In this document: in pieces, positions 8,776 to 17,020 of the stretch
Numbering within the stretch: the first letter of the stretch is position 1
Layout: every line of letters starts with the position of its first letter
Assembly: GCA_028820935.1 (NCBI GenBank)
Contig: JAPPHZ010000038.1
Span: 57,436 to 121,435, forward strand
Origin: a bacterium
Lineage (GTDB): Bacteria; Actinomycetota; Acidimicrobiia; Spongiisociales; Spongiisociaceae
Direction: 5' to 3'
DNA length: 64,000 nt
Notes under the pieces: model-generated
What the model was told of the DNA's origin: nothing
Databases searched by the model: none
What the model saw: only the letters and a program-made list of their open reading frames with translations
Program-made: the position numbers and the translations under genes

Positions 8776-8857
8776 CGACCCCTGTCCGGCGTTCGGTCAC
8801 CGCAGGCCGCGAGTTCGCGAGATCGACATTCGCCGGGAATGAGGTGGTTGTGCTTCG

Positions 8858-9811
8858 TTAGATCTGGCTGGGATCGGCCTCGCTCTGCGCTTCGGCCAGG
8901 AGGCGCCGGCCCGTTCGATCCAGCACCGCTCCAACCACTCCGGCGATTGCGATGCCGCCGCCCACGAAGTGCATGGCGGTAACGGGCTCGGATAGGAGCC
9001 AGTAGGCCTGGGCGCCGGACAGAACCGGTTTGGCACTCTGCATGAGGGGTGGGATGTTGGCGGGCAGCCAGCGGTAGGCCCAGGTCATCAGCGCCAGACC
9101 GACCCCGCCGGGTATCACCGCTACGTAGGTGATCAGCAGCCAGTCACGGGCGGTCACCGAGCCCGGATCCCAGCCGGTGGGCGCCATGAACACGGTCAGG
9201 CCGATCGCTGCGATCACCAAGATGGCCCAGAGCAGCACGATGGCGTCCAGGTGGACCCTGGAGATCTTCAGGATGACCATGTAGAACGCCCAGCACACCA
9301 CTCCGGCACATGCCAGGGCCATCCCGAGCAGGTCGCCTTCAAGGCCGGTGGATCCTCCGTAGGCCACCAAGCCGGCGCCGCTGATCGCCACCACCACCCA
9401 CAGCCGGAAGCGGGCGCCCGGGCGCTCGCCCAGGATCGGAACGGCGATCACGCTTACGATCAGGGGCATCAGAGAGGTCAGTAGCGCTACATCCGTGACC
9501 GAGGTGAGCTTGGCTGCGACTACCAAGGCCGGCTGGAAGAACGCGACCAGGAGACCCGGCAGGATCACCCGGCGCAGCGAGGAGAGCGACGGGCGCGTCT
9601 CGGGCTTGACGGCGAGCCTCCAGATGACCACGGGGCCCAGCGCCGCCACGCCGATCCATAGACGCCAGAAGGAGAACTCGAGCCCACCGAGGCTGGTTGC
9701 CTTGATTGCTACCAGGCCGGTGCTCATGAGGCAGATGGCGGTGGCCATGGCCAGGAGCGGGATGCCGAGGCCCTCTCCGGTGAGCACTGTGGTCGGGTAA
9801 CGGCGGGCCAA
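8858..9811 (-). CDS. EamA/DMT-family transporter
   Basis: A polytopic protein of about 317 residues with ten predicted membrane segments arranged as two EamA repeats ('GLEFSFWRLWIGVAALGPVVIWR', 'LLTSLMPLIVSVIAVPILGERPG', 'GVGLALMTWAYRWLPANIPPLMQSAKPVLSGAQAYWLLSE' in pieces). Drug/metabolite transporters of this type export amino acids or small metabolites. The start is uncertain: TTG at 9811 has GGAGAAG eight bases upstream; GTG at 9787 is the alternative. It is divergent from grdC. Confidence 0.82.
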   Translation of the reverse strand: MARRYPTTVLTGEGLGIPLLAMATAICLMSTGLVAIKATSLGGLEFSFWRLWIGVAALGPVVIWRLAVKPETRPSLSSLRRVILPGLLVAFFQPALVVAAKLTSVTDVALLTSLMPLIVSVIAVPILGERPGARFRLWVVVAISGAGLVAYGGSTGLEGDLLGMALACAGVVCWAFYMVILKISRVHLDAIVLLWAILVIAAIGLTVFMAPTGWDPGSVTARDWLLITYVAVIPGGVGLALMTWAYRWLPANIPPLMQSAKPVLSGAQAYWLLSEPVTAMHFVGGGIAIAGVVGAVLDRTGRRLLAEAQSEADPSQI

Positions 9812-9973
9812 GCGGGGTCTTCTCCATGGTGAACCGGGCCTGGAACGCTCCTGTCCAGGGCGAGGAGAGAATACCCACCTGCTCCTGATCTTCCGATGGC
9901 GGGAGGCGGTCAGGCTACGGTTACCCTGCTTCGGCCGAGCAATCTCCGAGCAGCGAACCTGGAGACCATCCCG

Positions 9974-11401
9974 TTGAGCCCGACCCCCGCCATCCTCCAC
10001 GCTTCCTACGCCCTCGCCCACGCTCCCGATCTGGTCAGGTACGGGTCGAAGCCGGTGCGCGAGATCGCCAGGGATCCGTCCCTCCTGCCCCGGATTGCCG
10101 GATCCCTCCGTCCGTGGGACGAAGTCGTCGCGTACCCGCCGAACCAGGTGTTCATCGGCAATCTCGCGCCGGAGGACCTGGCGTCCATCCCCCGTCCCTG
10201 GTACGAGAACACGGTCGACTCGGCAAGTCCTGCCGGGACCTTCGGGCGTATGGTCACCCAGCCTGCCCTGTACGGGCTTATGAAGCTATGTGACGACTTC
10301 GATCTGTTGGCCATCGATGAGGAGCTGGCCGAGCAGGCCGACGCTGATCTGGTCGAGTTCGATCATCGGAGGGGGCGTATCACGGGCGTCGATCCGGCCG
10401 GGTTACGGACCATCGCGGAGGAGAGTGGCGGCCTCGGTCTCCACCACGACGGGCGCCGGGCCGGGTTCATCCGCACCGCTCACGATCACGACGAGGCGCT
10501 GGCAGCCTCGGTGCTGCTGGAGAACCTGGCCGGCAAGGCGACCGCAGTCCTGGCAGTCTCCGATCTCCTAGGGAGAAGCCGCGTCGGGGCAGGTGAGATC
10601 GACTACCTGCTCAACTGTGGCGAGGAAGCGGTGGGCGACCGGTACCAGCGGGGCGGGGGCAGCCTTTCGAAGGCGGTCGGCGAGGTGGTCGGTTGCGTGA
10701 ACGCCACCGGATCGGACATCAAGGCGTTCTGCTCGGCGCCGGTGCACGCGCTGATCGCGGCCGGGGCGATGGTGGCGGCGGGTGTTCACAGGTACGTGGT
10801 GGTGCTGGGCGGTGGATCGCAGGCCAAGCTCGGCATGAAGTTCGGCGCCCACCTGCGCAACGGGGTGCCGGTGATGGAGGATTGCCTGGCTTCCATGGCA
10901 TTCCTGGTCGGTCCCGCCGGCGCCGGTGGCGACGGGATGGAGTTGCGGCTCGACCTCGCCGGTAAGCATCCGATAGGAGCCGGTTCCTCCCCGAAGGCGG
11001 TGTACGAGGCTCTGGTGGTGGAGCCGCTCGAGAAGGCCTGTCTCCGCATGACGGACATCGACAAGTATGCGGTGGAGATGCACAATCCGGAGATAACCGA
11101 GCCCGGCGGGAGCGGCGATGTGCCGAGGATGAACTACCGAACCCTGGCGGCGATGGCGGTGCTGCGGCGCGAGATCGGGAGGGGAGACATGGACCGCTTC
11201 GTGGCCGAGCGGGGCATGCCCGGGTTCGCCCCGACGCAGGGACACATCCCGGCCGGGGTTCCCTACCTCGGACACGCCCTGGAAGCCATGCGCCGCGGCA
11301 GCCTCGACCGGGCCATGATCGTCGCCAAGGGGAGCCTGTTCCTCGGGAGGATGACGCAGCTGGTCGACGGGGTCTCCTTCATCGTCGAGCGGCGGCGGTA
11401 G
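9974..11401 (+). CDS. grdC: Glycine/sarcosine/betaine reductase component C, beta subunit-like (GrdC)
   Basis: A 475-residue thiolase-fold protein. Signature stretches match the GrdC family: 'YALAHAPDLVRYGSKP', 'VVAYPPNQVFIGN', 'GCVNATGSDIKAFCSAPVHALI', 'DIDKYAVEMHNPEITEPG', 'GFAPTQGHIPAGVPYLGHA' and 'VAKGSLFLGRMTQLVDGVSF'. In clostridial glycine reductase GrdC works with GrdD to turn the Se-carboxymethyl group on GrdA into acetyl phosphate. No GrdD is adjacent. I start at TTG 9974 (GGAG 9 nt upstream); an ATG at 9896 is possible but has no ribosome-binding site. The gene heads the locus containing grdA. Confidence 0.85.
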   Translation: MSPTPAILHASYALAHAPDLVRYGSKPVREIARDPSLLPRIAGSLRPWDEVVAYPPNQVFIGNLAPEDLASIPRPWYENTVDSASPAGTFGRMVTQPALYGLMKLCDDFDLLAIDEELAEQADADLVEFDHRRGRITGVDPAGLRTIAEESGGLGLHHDGRRAGFIRTAHDHDEALAASVLLENLAGKATAVLAVSDLLGRSRVGAGEIDYLLNCGEEAVGDRYQRGGGSLSKAVGEVVGCVNATGSDIKAFCSAPVHALIAAGAMVAAGVHRYVVVLGGGSQAKLGMKFGAHLRNGVPVMEDCLASMAFLVGPAGAGGDGMELRLDLAGKHPIGAGSSPKAVYEALVVEPLEKACLRMTDIDKYAVEMHNPEITEPGGSGDVPRMNYRTLAAMAVLRREIGRGDMDRFVAERGMPGFAPTQGHIPAGVPYLGHALEAMRRGSLDRAMIVAKGSLFLGRMTQLVDGVSFIVERRR

Positions 11402-11414
11402 GAGTCGGAGGCCA

Positions 11415-11834
11415 ATGATGGGCGAGATCGTGGTCGACATCGAGCTGGCGAACACGCTTGATGTCGAACTTGTCCGGCAGGGATCACTACAGGAGGCCGA
11501 TGTCCGCCGGGCGACGGTCGGCGCGGTCGTGGATACGGGAGCGCTCATGCTGGCGCTGCCCGAGGATGTCGTGGAGCGGTTGGGCGTGGAGATCGTGGAC
11601 AGCGGAACCGTCTCCTATGCGGACGGCCGGCGGGGCGAGTTGCCGATCGCCGGTCCCCTGACCGTGCACATCGGAGATCGTTGGACCTTCGCCCGGTGCG
11701 TGGTGGTGCCGCGGGACGCCGGCGCGTTGGTCGGTCAACTCGTGATCAACGGACTCGATCTGGTGGCCGACTGCCGGAACCAGACGCTGGGCCCCCGGCC
11801 AGAGGCGCCGGACTTCCCCGTCTTCAGGATGTAG
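11415..11834 (+). CDS. Retropepsin-like (clan AA) aspartic protease family protein
   Basis: A 139-residue single-domain protein with the retropepsin signature 'AVVDTGALMLALPEDVVERLG' (catalytic Asp in VDTGA), a glycine-rich flap region and a closing 'VVPRDAGALVGQLVINGLDLVAD'. Such bacterial proteins would have to dimerise to form an active site; their roles are mostly unknown. GGAG is just upstream, with two consecutive ATGs at 11415 and 11418. It sits 13 bp after grdC and before grdA, so co-transcription is likely. A link to glycine-reductase chemistry has not been described to my knowledge. Confidence 0.75.
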   Translation: MMGEIVVDIELANTLDVELVRQGSLQEADVRRATVGAVVDTGALMLALPEDVVERLGVEIVDSGTVSYADGRRGELPIAGPLTVHIGDRWTFARCVVVPRDAGALVGQLVINGLDLVADCRNQTLGPRPEAPDFPVFRM

Positions 11835-11981
11835 CTGCGGCCGATCCGGCTACGACTTGCGCTGCCTGTGCCGGATGGGTGGGGAAGATAGACTCTCGAA
11901 GGCCCGCCGTGCTCACGACGTCACCGGATGCGTGACCCCCGGCGGCAAGGCCCCACGTGTCAAATTAGGAGAGGAGCGCGC

Positions 11982-12434
11982 ATGGATCTGAACGGCAGGA
12001 GGGTGGTGGCCATAGGTGAGCGGGACGGCGTCACCGGGCCCAGCCTCAAGCTCCTGGCCGAGTCGGCAGGCGCCGACGTCGTGTTCAGCGTCACCCAGTG
12101 CTTCGTCTGAACGGCTGGGGGCGCGATGGACCTGGAGGACCAGGCGAACGTAAATCGCCTGGCCGAGACCTCCGGCACCGACGGAATGGTCGTGCTGCTG
12201 GGGCAGCCGGACGCCAACAGTGCCGGTCTCTTCGCGGAGACGGTGACCAGAGGCGATCCGACCTGGGCGGGTCCGTTGGCCGGAGTCCCGTTGGGACTCC
12301 CCGTATATCACGTATTGGAGCCGGAGATAAAGGAGCAGATGGACGGCGATCTCTACGATGAGCACGTAGGCCTGATGGAGCTATCCGCCGACGTGGACGA
12401 GATCATCAAGTGGGTCGCTGTCTACAGGGATTGA
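11982..12434 (+). CDS. grdA: Glycine reductase selenoprotein A (GrdA), TGA at 12108-12110 decoded as selenocysteine
   Basis: Reading through the in-frame TGA at 12108 gives one 150-residue protein that matches GrdA from end to end: 'GERDGVTGPSLKLLAES' near the start, the redox motif Cys40-Phe-Val-Sec43 followed by 'TAGGAMDLEDQ', then 'VVLLGQPDANSAGLFAETV', 'GDPTWAGPLAGVPLGLPVYHV' and 'YDEHVGLMELSADVDEII'. GrdA is the small thioredoxin-dependent selenoprotein that carries the Se-carboxymethyl intermediate. The TGA lies exactly where the family has Sec and the frame is kept on both sides. ATG 11982 has a strong AGGAGAGGAG site. A standard gene caller would split or truncate this gene. Confidence 0.9.
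12129..12142 (+). promoter_or_regulatory. Candidate SECIS hairpin of grdA
   Basis: CCTGG-AGGA-CCAGG forms a perfect 5-bp stem with a tetraloop, its loop starting 24 nt after the UGA. Bacterial SECIS elements sit just downstream of the UGA with a small G-containing apical loop, so location and loop (AGGA) are compatible. The short stem makes this a candidate, not a proof. Confidence 0.5.
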
Positions 12435-12533
12435 TTCCGTGGCGTCGTGGAGCCACCGGCACCGATGAACAGGAGACGCTGACCTCCCTTACCCCGTGAC
12501 CCGCGCAGCAGCTCCCTCAGGTCGCCCCGGCTG

Positions 12534-13937
12534 CTATCGCCTCCACGGTGTGAGCAGACCATGGAGCCCTGCCCGGTCGATCAGGTCCTCGGCGCGCGCC
12601 TGCGCCTCCTGCATGACCTCGTCCTCGTCGACCATCGTGCAACGCCCGTTCTCCATAGCCACCTGGCCGTCGATTATGGAGTGGACCACGTCCGATCCCC
12701 GCGCGCAGTAGGTGAGCGCCGAAACTGTCCGGTGCCAAGGCGTCAGGTGGGGGCTCTTCATGTTCACGACGATGATGTCGGCCAGCTTCCCGGGGGCAAG
12801 CACGCCTGCCTCGATGTTGGCGTAGCGGGCGCCCTCCCTCGTGGCCATCTCCAGGGCCTCCTCGCCGTTGCTGATGGTCGGCTCCAGGGTGTGGACGCGC
12901 TGGAGGAGGATGGCCTGCTTCATGACCTCGAACATGTCCTGGCGGTGGTTGCAGCACGGACCGTCGGTGCCGAGACCGATCGGGGCGCCTGAGGCGCGCA
13001 GGTCCCGGAGCCGCATCACGCCCAGCGCGATGTACTGGTGCGAGATGGGGCAGTAGGCGATGCCCGTGTCCGTCTCTCCCACGTGGTCTATCTCGGCGTC
13101 GTCGAGGTAGATCCCGTGGGCGATGGTCGCCTCCGGCCCGAGCAGCCCCTCCTGGTAGAGCCACTCGACCGGGCGGATGCCGTACTCCTCCAGGTAGGTG
13201 GGTGGGTCCTCCAGACGCTCCGAGCAGTGCGTGTGCCAGCCGACACCGGCCTCCCGAGCCAGAGCCACGCTCCTCCGCACCAGGTCCTGGTCGTTGTAGA
13301 TGATGTTGAGGGGCGCCGGCCAGACCTCCACCCGGCTACCGGCCGGATACTCCTCCATCGCGGCGGTCGTGATTTCGATCTCCTCGTCGTTGGAGTAGGA
13401 GAACAGCTCGCCGGCCAGGTTGAATCGGCGGGCTATGTCGGTCGCCTCGCCGACGATGCCCCGGGCCACCGCCCCGCGCAGGCCGACCTCGTGGATGGCG
13501 CCGGCGACAGCCAGGGTGGTGTCGAGATCGGACGGCGCGTAGTGGTTGTCGACCACCGTGGTGGTGCCGGCCTTGAGGGCTTCGACCGCTCCCAGCTTGG
13601 CTCCGATCCGGCCCTCCTCCAGGTTGATGGAGATCGAGAACGGCCACATGAAGTCGGTCAGCCAGGTCCACAGCGGCATCCCCTCACCCAGCCCGCGAGC
13701 CAAGCCCTGGAAGAGGTGGTTGTGGGTGTCGATCAACCCCGGCAGCACGGCCTTCCCGGAGCAGTCGATGGTACGCCCGGCCCGGTAGCCGGCCAGGTCC
13801 TCGTCCGGGCCCACCGCCACGATCCGGTTGCCCGACACCGCCACCGACCCGGGCTCGATCACCCGGCGCTCGTCGTCGACGGTCACCACCGACCCTCCGG
13901 TCAGGAGGAGGTCGCAGTCTCGGCTTGTCTCGTTCAT
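12534..13937 (-). CDS. Amidohydrolase family protein (TrzA/AtzA/8-oxoguanine deaminase-like)
   Basis: A 467-residue metal-dependent amidohydrolase of the cytosine/chlorohydrolase subfamily. Ligand motifs are present: HxH in 'GLIDTHNHLFQ', His in 'WHTHCSER', His in 'ATIAHGIYLDD' and Asp in 'GLGTDGPCCNH'. The flanking beta-sandwich holds 'ADIIVVNMKSPHLTPWH'. Family members deaminate or dechlorinate N-heterocycles (s-triazines, guanine analogues, thiomethyladenosine). It is convergent with grdA and 14 bp downstream of another amidohydrolase, so it ends a minus-strand set of three. The substrate cannot be fixed. Confidence 0.85.
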   Translation of the reverse strand: MNETSRDCDLLLTGGSVVTVDDERRVIEPGSVAVSGNRIVAVGPDEDLAGYRAGRTIDCSGKAVLPGLIDTHNHLFQGLARGLGEGMPLWTWLTDFMWPFSISINLEEGRIGAKLGAVEALKAGTTTVVDNHYAPSDLDTTLAVAGAIHEVGLRGAVARGIVGEATDIARRFNLAGELFSYSNDEEIEITTAAMEEYPAGSRVEVWPAPLNIIYNDQDLVRRSVALAREAGVGWHTHCSERLEDPPTYLEEYGIRPVEWLYQEGLLGPEATIAHGIYLDDAEIDHVGETDTGIAYCPISHQYIALGVMRLRDLRASGAPIGLGTDGPCCNHRQDMFEVMKQAILLQRVHTLEPTISNGEEALEMATREGARYANIEAGVLAPGKLADIIVVNMKSPHLTPWHRTVSALTYCARGSDVVHSIIDGQVAMENGRCTMVDEDEVMQEAQARAEDLIDRAGLHGLLTPWRR

Positions 13938-13951
13938 CTGGCGAACCTCCT

Positions 13952-14872
13952 TTACGCAGCGGTTTCTACCGCCCGGTCCGGGATCTTCAGGAGTCGGGAT
14001 GCGGTGCGGCCCATGATGGCTTCCATCTCCTCCTCCGTCACCTCGGGACCGCCGACCTCGGCGGCCACCCGGTTGACAGCCCGGAAGATGCCGGATGCCA
14101 CCCCGCCGGGTCCGGACTTCTGCTTATCGTTGTTGTCGGACCCGTAGACCGCCCGGTCCAGCGCGCCGAGGCTCCTGAGCTTGTTCAGCACCCGGTACAG
14201 ATCGCGGGGATCGCCCCCCGCGTAGTAGGACAGGTCGGCGTAGAAGTTCGGGTGCCGGGCCACCACGGCGATGCCCTCGTCCACATAGGGAAAGGCCAGG
14301 TAGACGACCACCTTGAGTTCCCGGTAGCGGATCCCGAGCTCGTCGAGGAGGACCGGACGGGCGTGGGGCATCGGAGCGTTGATGATCGGGGTGAAGCCGG
14401 TGTGGGTGTGGATCGGAAGGTCGAACTCGAGGCACTTCTCGTAGACGGGTGCCAGCCTGGGGTCGGCGGGGTCGTGGTGGTGGTACGTGGGCAGCAGCTT
14501 CATCATGCGGAACCCGAACTCGGTGACGCACCGTTCGATCTCCTCGGTGGCCGCCCGCACGTCGCGGAGCGCGTCCACGCACGCCACGCCGTACAGGCGT
14601 CCCGGATGGGCGGCGCACTGGGCCGCGGTGTAGTCGTTGGGCACGTGGACCTCGTGACGGTCCGGGTGGTCCGGATGGAACGTGGTGCGGCGCAGGTCCG
14701 ATCCGTGCGCCAGGCCAACATCGATACCGGCCCGGTCCAGGAGGTCCACCAAGGCCGCCCCGTCGGTCCAGACGTACTCCCCGCCGTAGGGACGGTACAG
14801 CTCCTCCATCCACCAGACGGGAGCGTGGCGGGCCGTCTCGGTGAGGTAGAGCAGCACGTCGACGGTAGGCAT
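13952..14872 (-). CDS. Amidohydrolase 2 family protein lacking the N-terminal HxH
   Basis: A 306-residue TIM-barrel protein clearly paralogous to the next gene upstream (shared 'WWMEELYRPYGG', 'RRTT-HPD', 'VPNDYTA', 'FPYVDEGIAVVARHPNF', 'YGSDNND'). The position that carries the metal-binding His-x-His in its paralogue (residues 7 and 9) is Leu and Tyr here ('VDVLLYLTET'). A later histidine ('PIHTHTGF') and the Asp of 'GSDNND' remain. Catalysis may therefore be altered or lost. It lies 4 bp after its paralogue. Confidence 0.8.
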   Translation of the reverse strand: MPTVDVLLYLTETARHAPVWWMEELYRPYGGEYVWTDGAALVDLLDRAGIDVGLAHGSDLRRTTFHPDHPDRHEVHVPNDYTAAQCAAHPGRLYGVACVDALRDVRAATEEIERCVTEFGFRMMKLLPTYHHHDPADPRLAPVYEKCLEFDLPIHTHTGFTPIINAPMPHARPVLLDELGIRYRELKVVVYLAFPYVDEGIAVVARHPNFYADLSYYAGGDPRDLYRVLNKLRSLGALDRAVYGSDNNDKQKSGPGGVASGIFRAVNRVAAEVGGPEVTEEEMEAIMGRTASRLLKIPDRAVETAA

Positions 14873-14876
14873 CGGA

Positions 14877-15776
14877 TCAGTCCAGCTTGTACAGGCGCTG
14901 GGCGTTCCCGCTCACGATGCCGTCGATGTCCGCGGTGGTGAACGGCTCCCGGCCGGTGCGATCGGCCACCTCGTTCAGCTCGCCCAGGAGCTGGGTCCCG
15001 ATCTGCTGACCTCCGCCGGTCCGGTCCTTGTCGTTGTTGTCCGAGCCGTACAGAACCCGGCCCAGGGCGCCCAGACCCCGGAGTTTGTCGAGAGCGTCGA
15101 ATAGTGGCCCCGGCCCAGCCCCCATGAAGTAGGCGATGTCGGCGTGGAAGTTGGGGTGGCGGGCCACCACCGCGATGCCCTCGTCCACGTAGGGGAAGTT
15201 GATGTAGACCAGCACGCGGAGGTCGCGGTAGCGGATACCGACCCGGTCGAGCCGTTCGGGGTGGCCGTACCGGAGCGCGGCGGTGATAGTCGGCGAGTAA
15301 CCGGTGTTCACGTGGGCGACGATGTCGAGTTCCAGGCAGCTCTCCAGCATGGGCGCCACGGCGGGATCGTCGATGTAGTAGTTCTGGTAGGTGGGCAGGA
15401 ACTTCGAGGACCTGAAACCGTAATCCTCCACGCAGCGGCGCTGCTCGATGACCCCGGCCCGCACGTCCCGCAGCGGATCGATGTTGGCCACGCCGATCAG
15501 CCGGTCGGGGAAGAGGGCCACCTGTTCCGCCGTGTAGTCGTTGGGCACGAACACGTGGCGCTGGTCGGGGAAGTCGGGGTGGTAGGTGGTGCGGCGGATA
15601 TCGGAGCCCTGCACCATCCCCATGTCCACCCCGGCCCGGTCGAGGATGCCGACGATCGCCTCCCCGTCCGTCCAGATGTACCCGCCGCCGTAGGGGCGGT
15701 AGAGCTCCTCCATCCACCAGATCGGCGCCTGCTCCGCGGAGTCGGTCAGATGGAGGTGGCAGTCGACCGTCACCAT
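14877..15776 (-). CDS. Amidohydrolase 2 family protein (ACMSD/decarboxylase-type TIM barrel)
   Basis: A 299-residue amidohydrolase-2 protein with the metal motif at its start ('VDCHLHLTDS', His7 and His9), His in 'IVAHVNTGYSP', His in 'VVARHPNFHAD' and a terminal Asp in 'YGSDNNDKD'. The class includes ACMSD-type decarboxylases and 2-pyrone-4,6-dicarboxylate lactonase-like hydrolases. It is the first of three minus-strand amidohydrolases and probably the functional member of the tandem pair. Confidence 0.83.
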   Translation of the reverse strand: MVTVDCHLHLTDSAEQAPIWWMEELYRPYGGGYIWTDGEAIVGILDRAGVDMGMVQGSDIRRTTYHPDFPDQRHVFVPNDYTAEQVALFPDRLIGVANIDPLRDVRAGVIEQRRCVEDYGFRSSKFLPTYQNYYIDDPAVAPMLESCLELDIVAHVNTGYSPTITAALRYGHPERLDRVGIRYRDLRVLVYINFPYVDEGIAVVARHPNFHADIAYFMGAGPGPLFDALDKLRGLGALGRVLYGSDNNDKDRTGGGQQIGTQLLGELNEVADRTGREPFTTADIDGIVSGNAQRLYKLD

Positions 15777-15877
15777 TGAACGTACCTCCCCGGTCCGAGA
15801 CTCGCAGTGACTTGGGCGCTTCGTAGCGTATCAAGCAGTCATGCAGGTGCGACAATTGCCGACGGCGATCGGGACCG

Positions 15878-17020
15878 ATGTCGATGACGTACGTGAGTAG
15901 CAGAGCCCGGACCTCCGGTACCACGGTGAGGGCTGCGGTATGGGATAGTCCTCGGTCATCGCTGAGCGTCGAAGATGTGTTGCTGGCCGATCCGGCGTCC
16001 GGCGAGGTGGGCGTTCGGGTCGTGGCAACAGCAATCTGCGGAAGCGACCTCGCCTACGTCGACGGCCACTGGGCGTCGGCTAGTCCTGCGGTGTTCGGCC
16101 ATGAGGCGGCCGGTGTAGTCGACCGGCTCGGCCCGGGTGTGACGGATCTGGCAGTGGGCGACCGGGTGGTCGTGACGCTGATCAGGAGTTGCGGATCGTG
16201 CCGCCGTTGCTTGGCGGGGGCGCCGGTGGGCTGCTCGGGCCGGTTCGCGCTGGACGAGTGCGGTCCGCTGCGCGGCGCCTGCGGGTCGGAGATCTGGCAG
16301 GGCCTGGCGGTGGCGGCGTTCGCCGAAGCGGTGACCGTCCACCGATCCCAGGTGGTCTGGGTGGGTCCGGAGATCGCCCTGGACGTGGCGGCGCTGCTGT
16401 CCTGCGGCGTCCTGGCGGGCGTGGGGGCCGTCCGCAACACCGCTCGGGTCGAACCAGGATCGTCCGTGGTGGTGCTCGGCGCGGGCGGGGTCGGCCTCAA
16501 CGTGGTGCAGGGTGCCCGTCTGGCCGGTGCGGCGAAGGTGATCGCAGTCGATCCGGATCAGTGCCGGCTGGCCGCGGCCCTGCGGCTGGGCGCGAGCGCC
16601 GCGGTCGCGGTCGGTGGCGATGTGCAGGATGAGGTCCGGGCGGCGACAGACGGCGAGATGGCCGACTACGTGTTCGTGGCCACGGCGGCCGTATCGGCAA
16701 TCGAAACGGGACTCGACCTGCTGGCGAGGATGGGGACGCTGGTGCTGGTGGGTATGCCGCCGAGCGGGGCGAGGGTTAGCCTGGACCCGGTTACGGTGGC
16801 GAGTAGGGGCCAGCGGATACTCGGCTCGAAGATGGGCTCTGCCCGGCCGGACCGGGACATTCCTGCCCTGGCCGCCCTCTACAGGGAGGGTCGCCTGGAG
16901 CTGGACGGCCTCATCACCGGCCGTTACGCGCTCGATGAGATCGAGGAGGCCCTCGGGTCGTCTCGCAGCGGTGACACCCTGCGCAACGTGATCATCACCG
17001 ACGAGAGCCTGATCGCATGA
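15878..17020 (+). CDS. Zinc-dependent alcohol dehydrogenase (threonine/sorbitol dehydrogenase-like)
   Basis: A protein of up to 380 residues from the MDR family: catalytic zinc residues in ICGSD and GHEAAG, a complete structural-zinc lobe 'CGSCRRCLAGAPVGC', and the Rossmann motif 'VVLGAGGVGLN'. The stop overlaps the ATG of the next gene (ATGA), so the two are coupled: a dehydrogenase and an enolase-superfamily dehydratase, a common pairing in sugar-acid catabolism. The start is uncertain: ATG 15878, or GTG 15926 directly before the conserved 'RAAVWD'. Confidence 0.83.
   Translation: MSMTYVSSRARTSGTTVRAAVWDSPRSSLSVEDVLLADPASGEVGVRVVATAICGSDLAYVDGHWASASPAVFGHEAAGVVDRLGPGVTDLAVGDRVVVTLIRSCGSCRRCLAGAPVGCSGRFALDECGPLRGACGSEIWQGLAVAAFAEAVTVHRSQVVWVGPEIALDVAALLSCGVLAGVGAVRNTARVEPGSSVVVLGAGGVGLNVVQGARLAGAAKVIAVDPDQCRLAAALRLGASAAVAVGGDVQDEVRAATDGEMADYVFVATAAVSAIETGLDLLARMGTLVLVGMPPSGARVSLDPVTVASRGQRILGSKMGSARPDRDIPALAALYREGRLELDGLITGRYALDEIEEALGSSRSGDTLRNVIITDESLIA

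Noticed and set aside
12108..12110. Stop codon splitting grdA into two short frames, suggesting a pseudogene
   Set aside because: The TGA is at the exact selenocysteine position of GrdA and the conserved sequence continues in the same frame on both sides.
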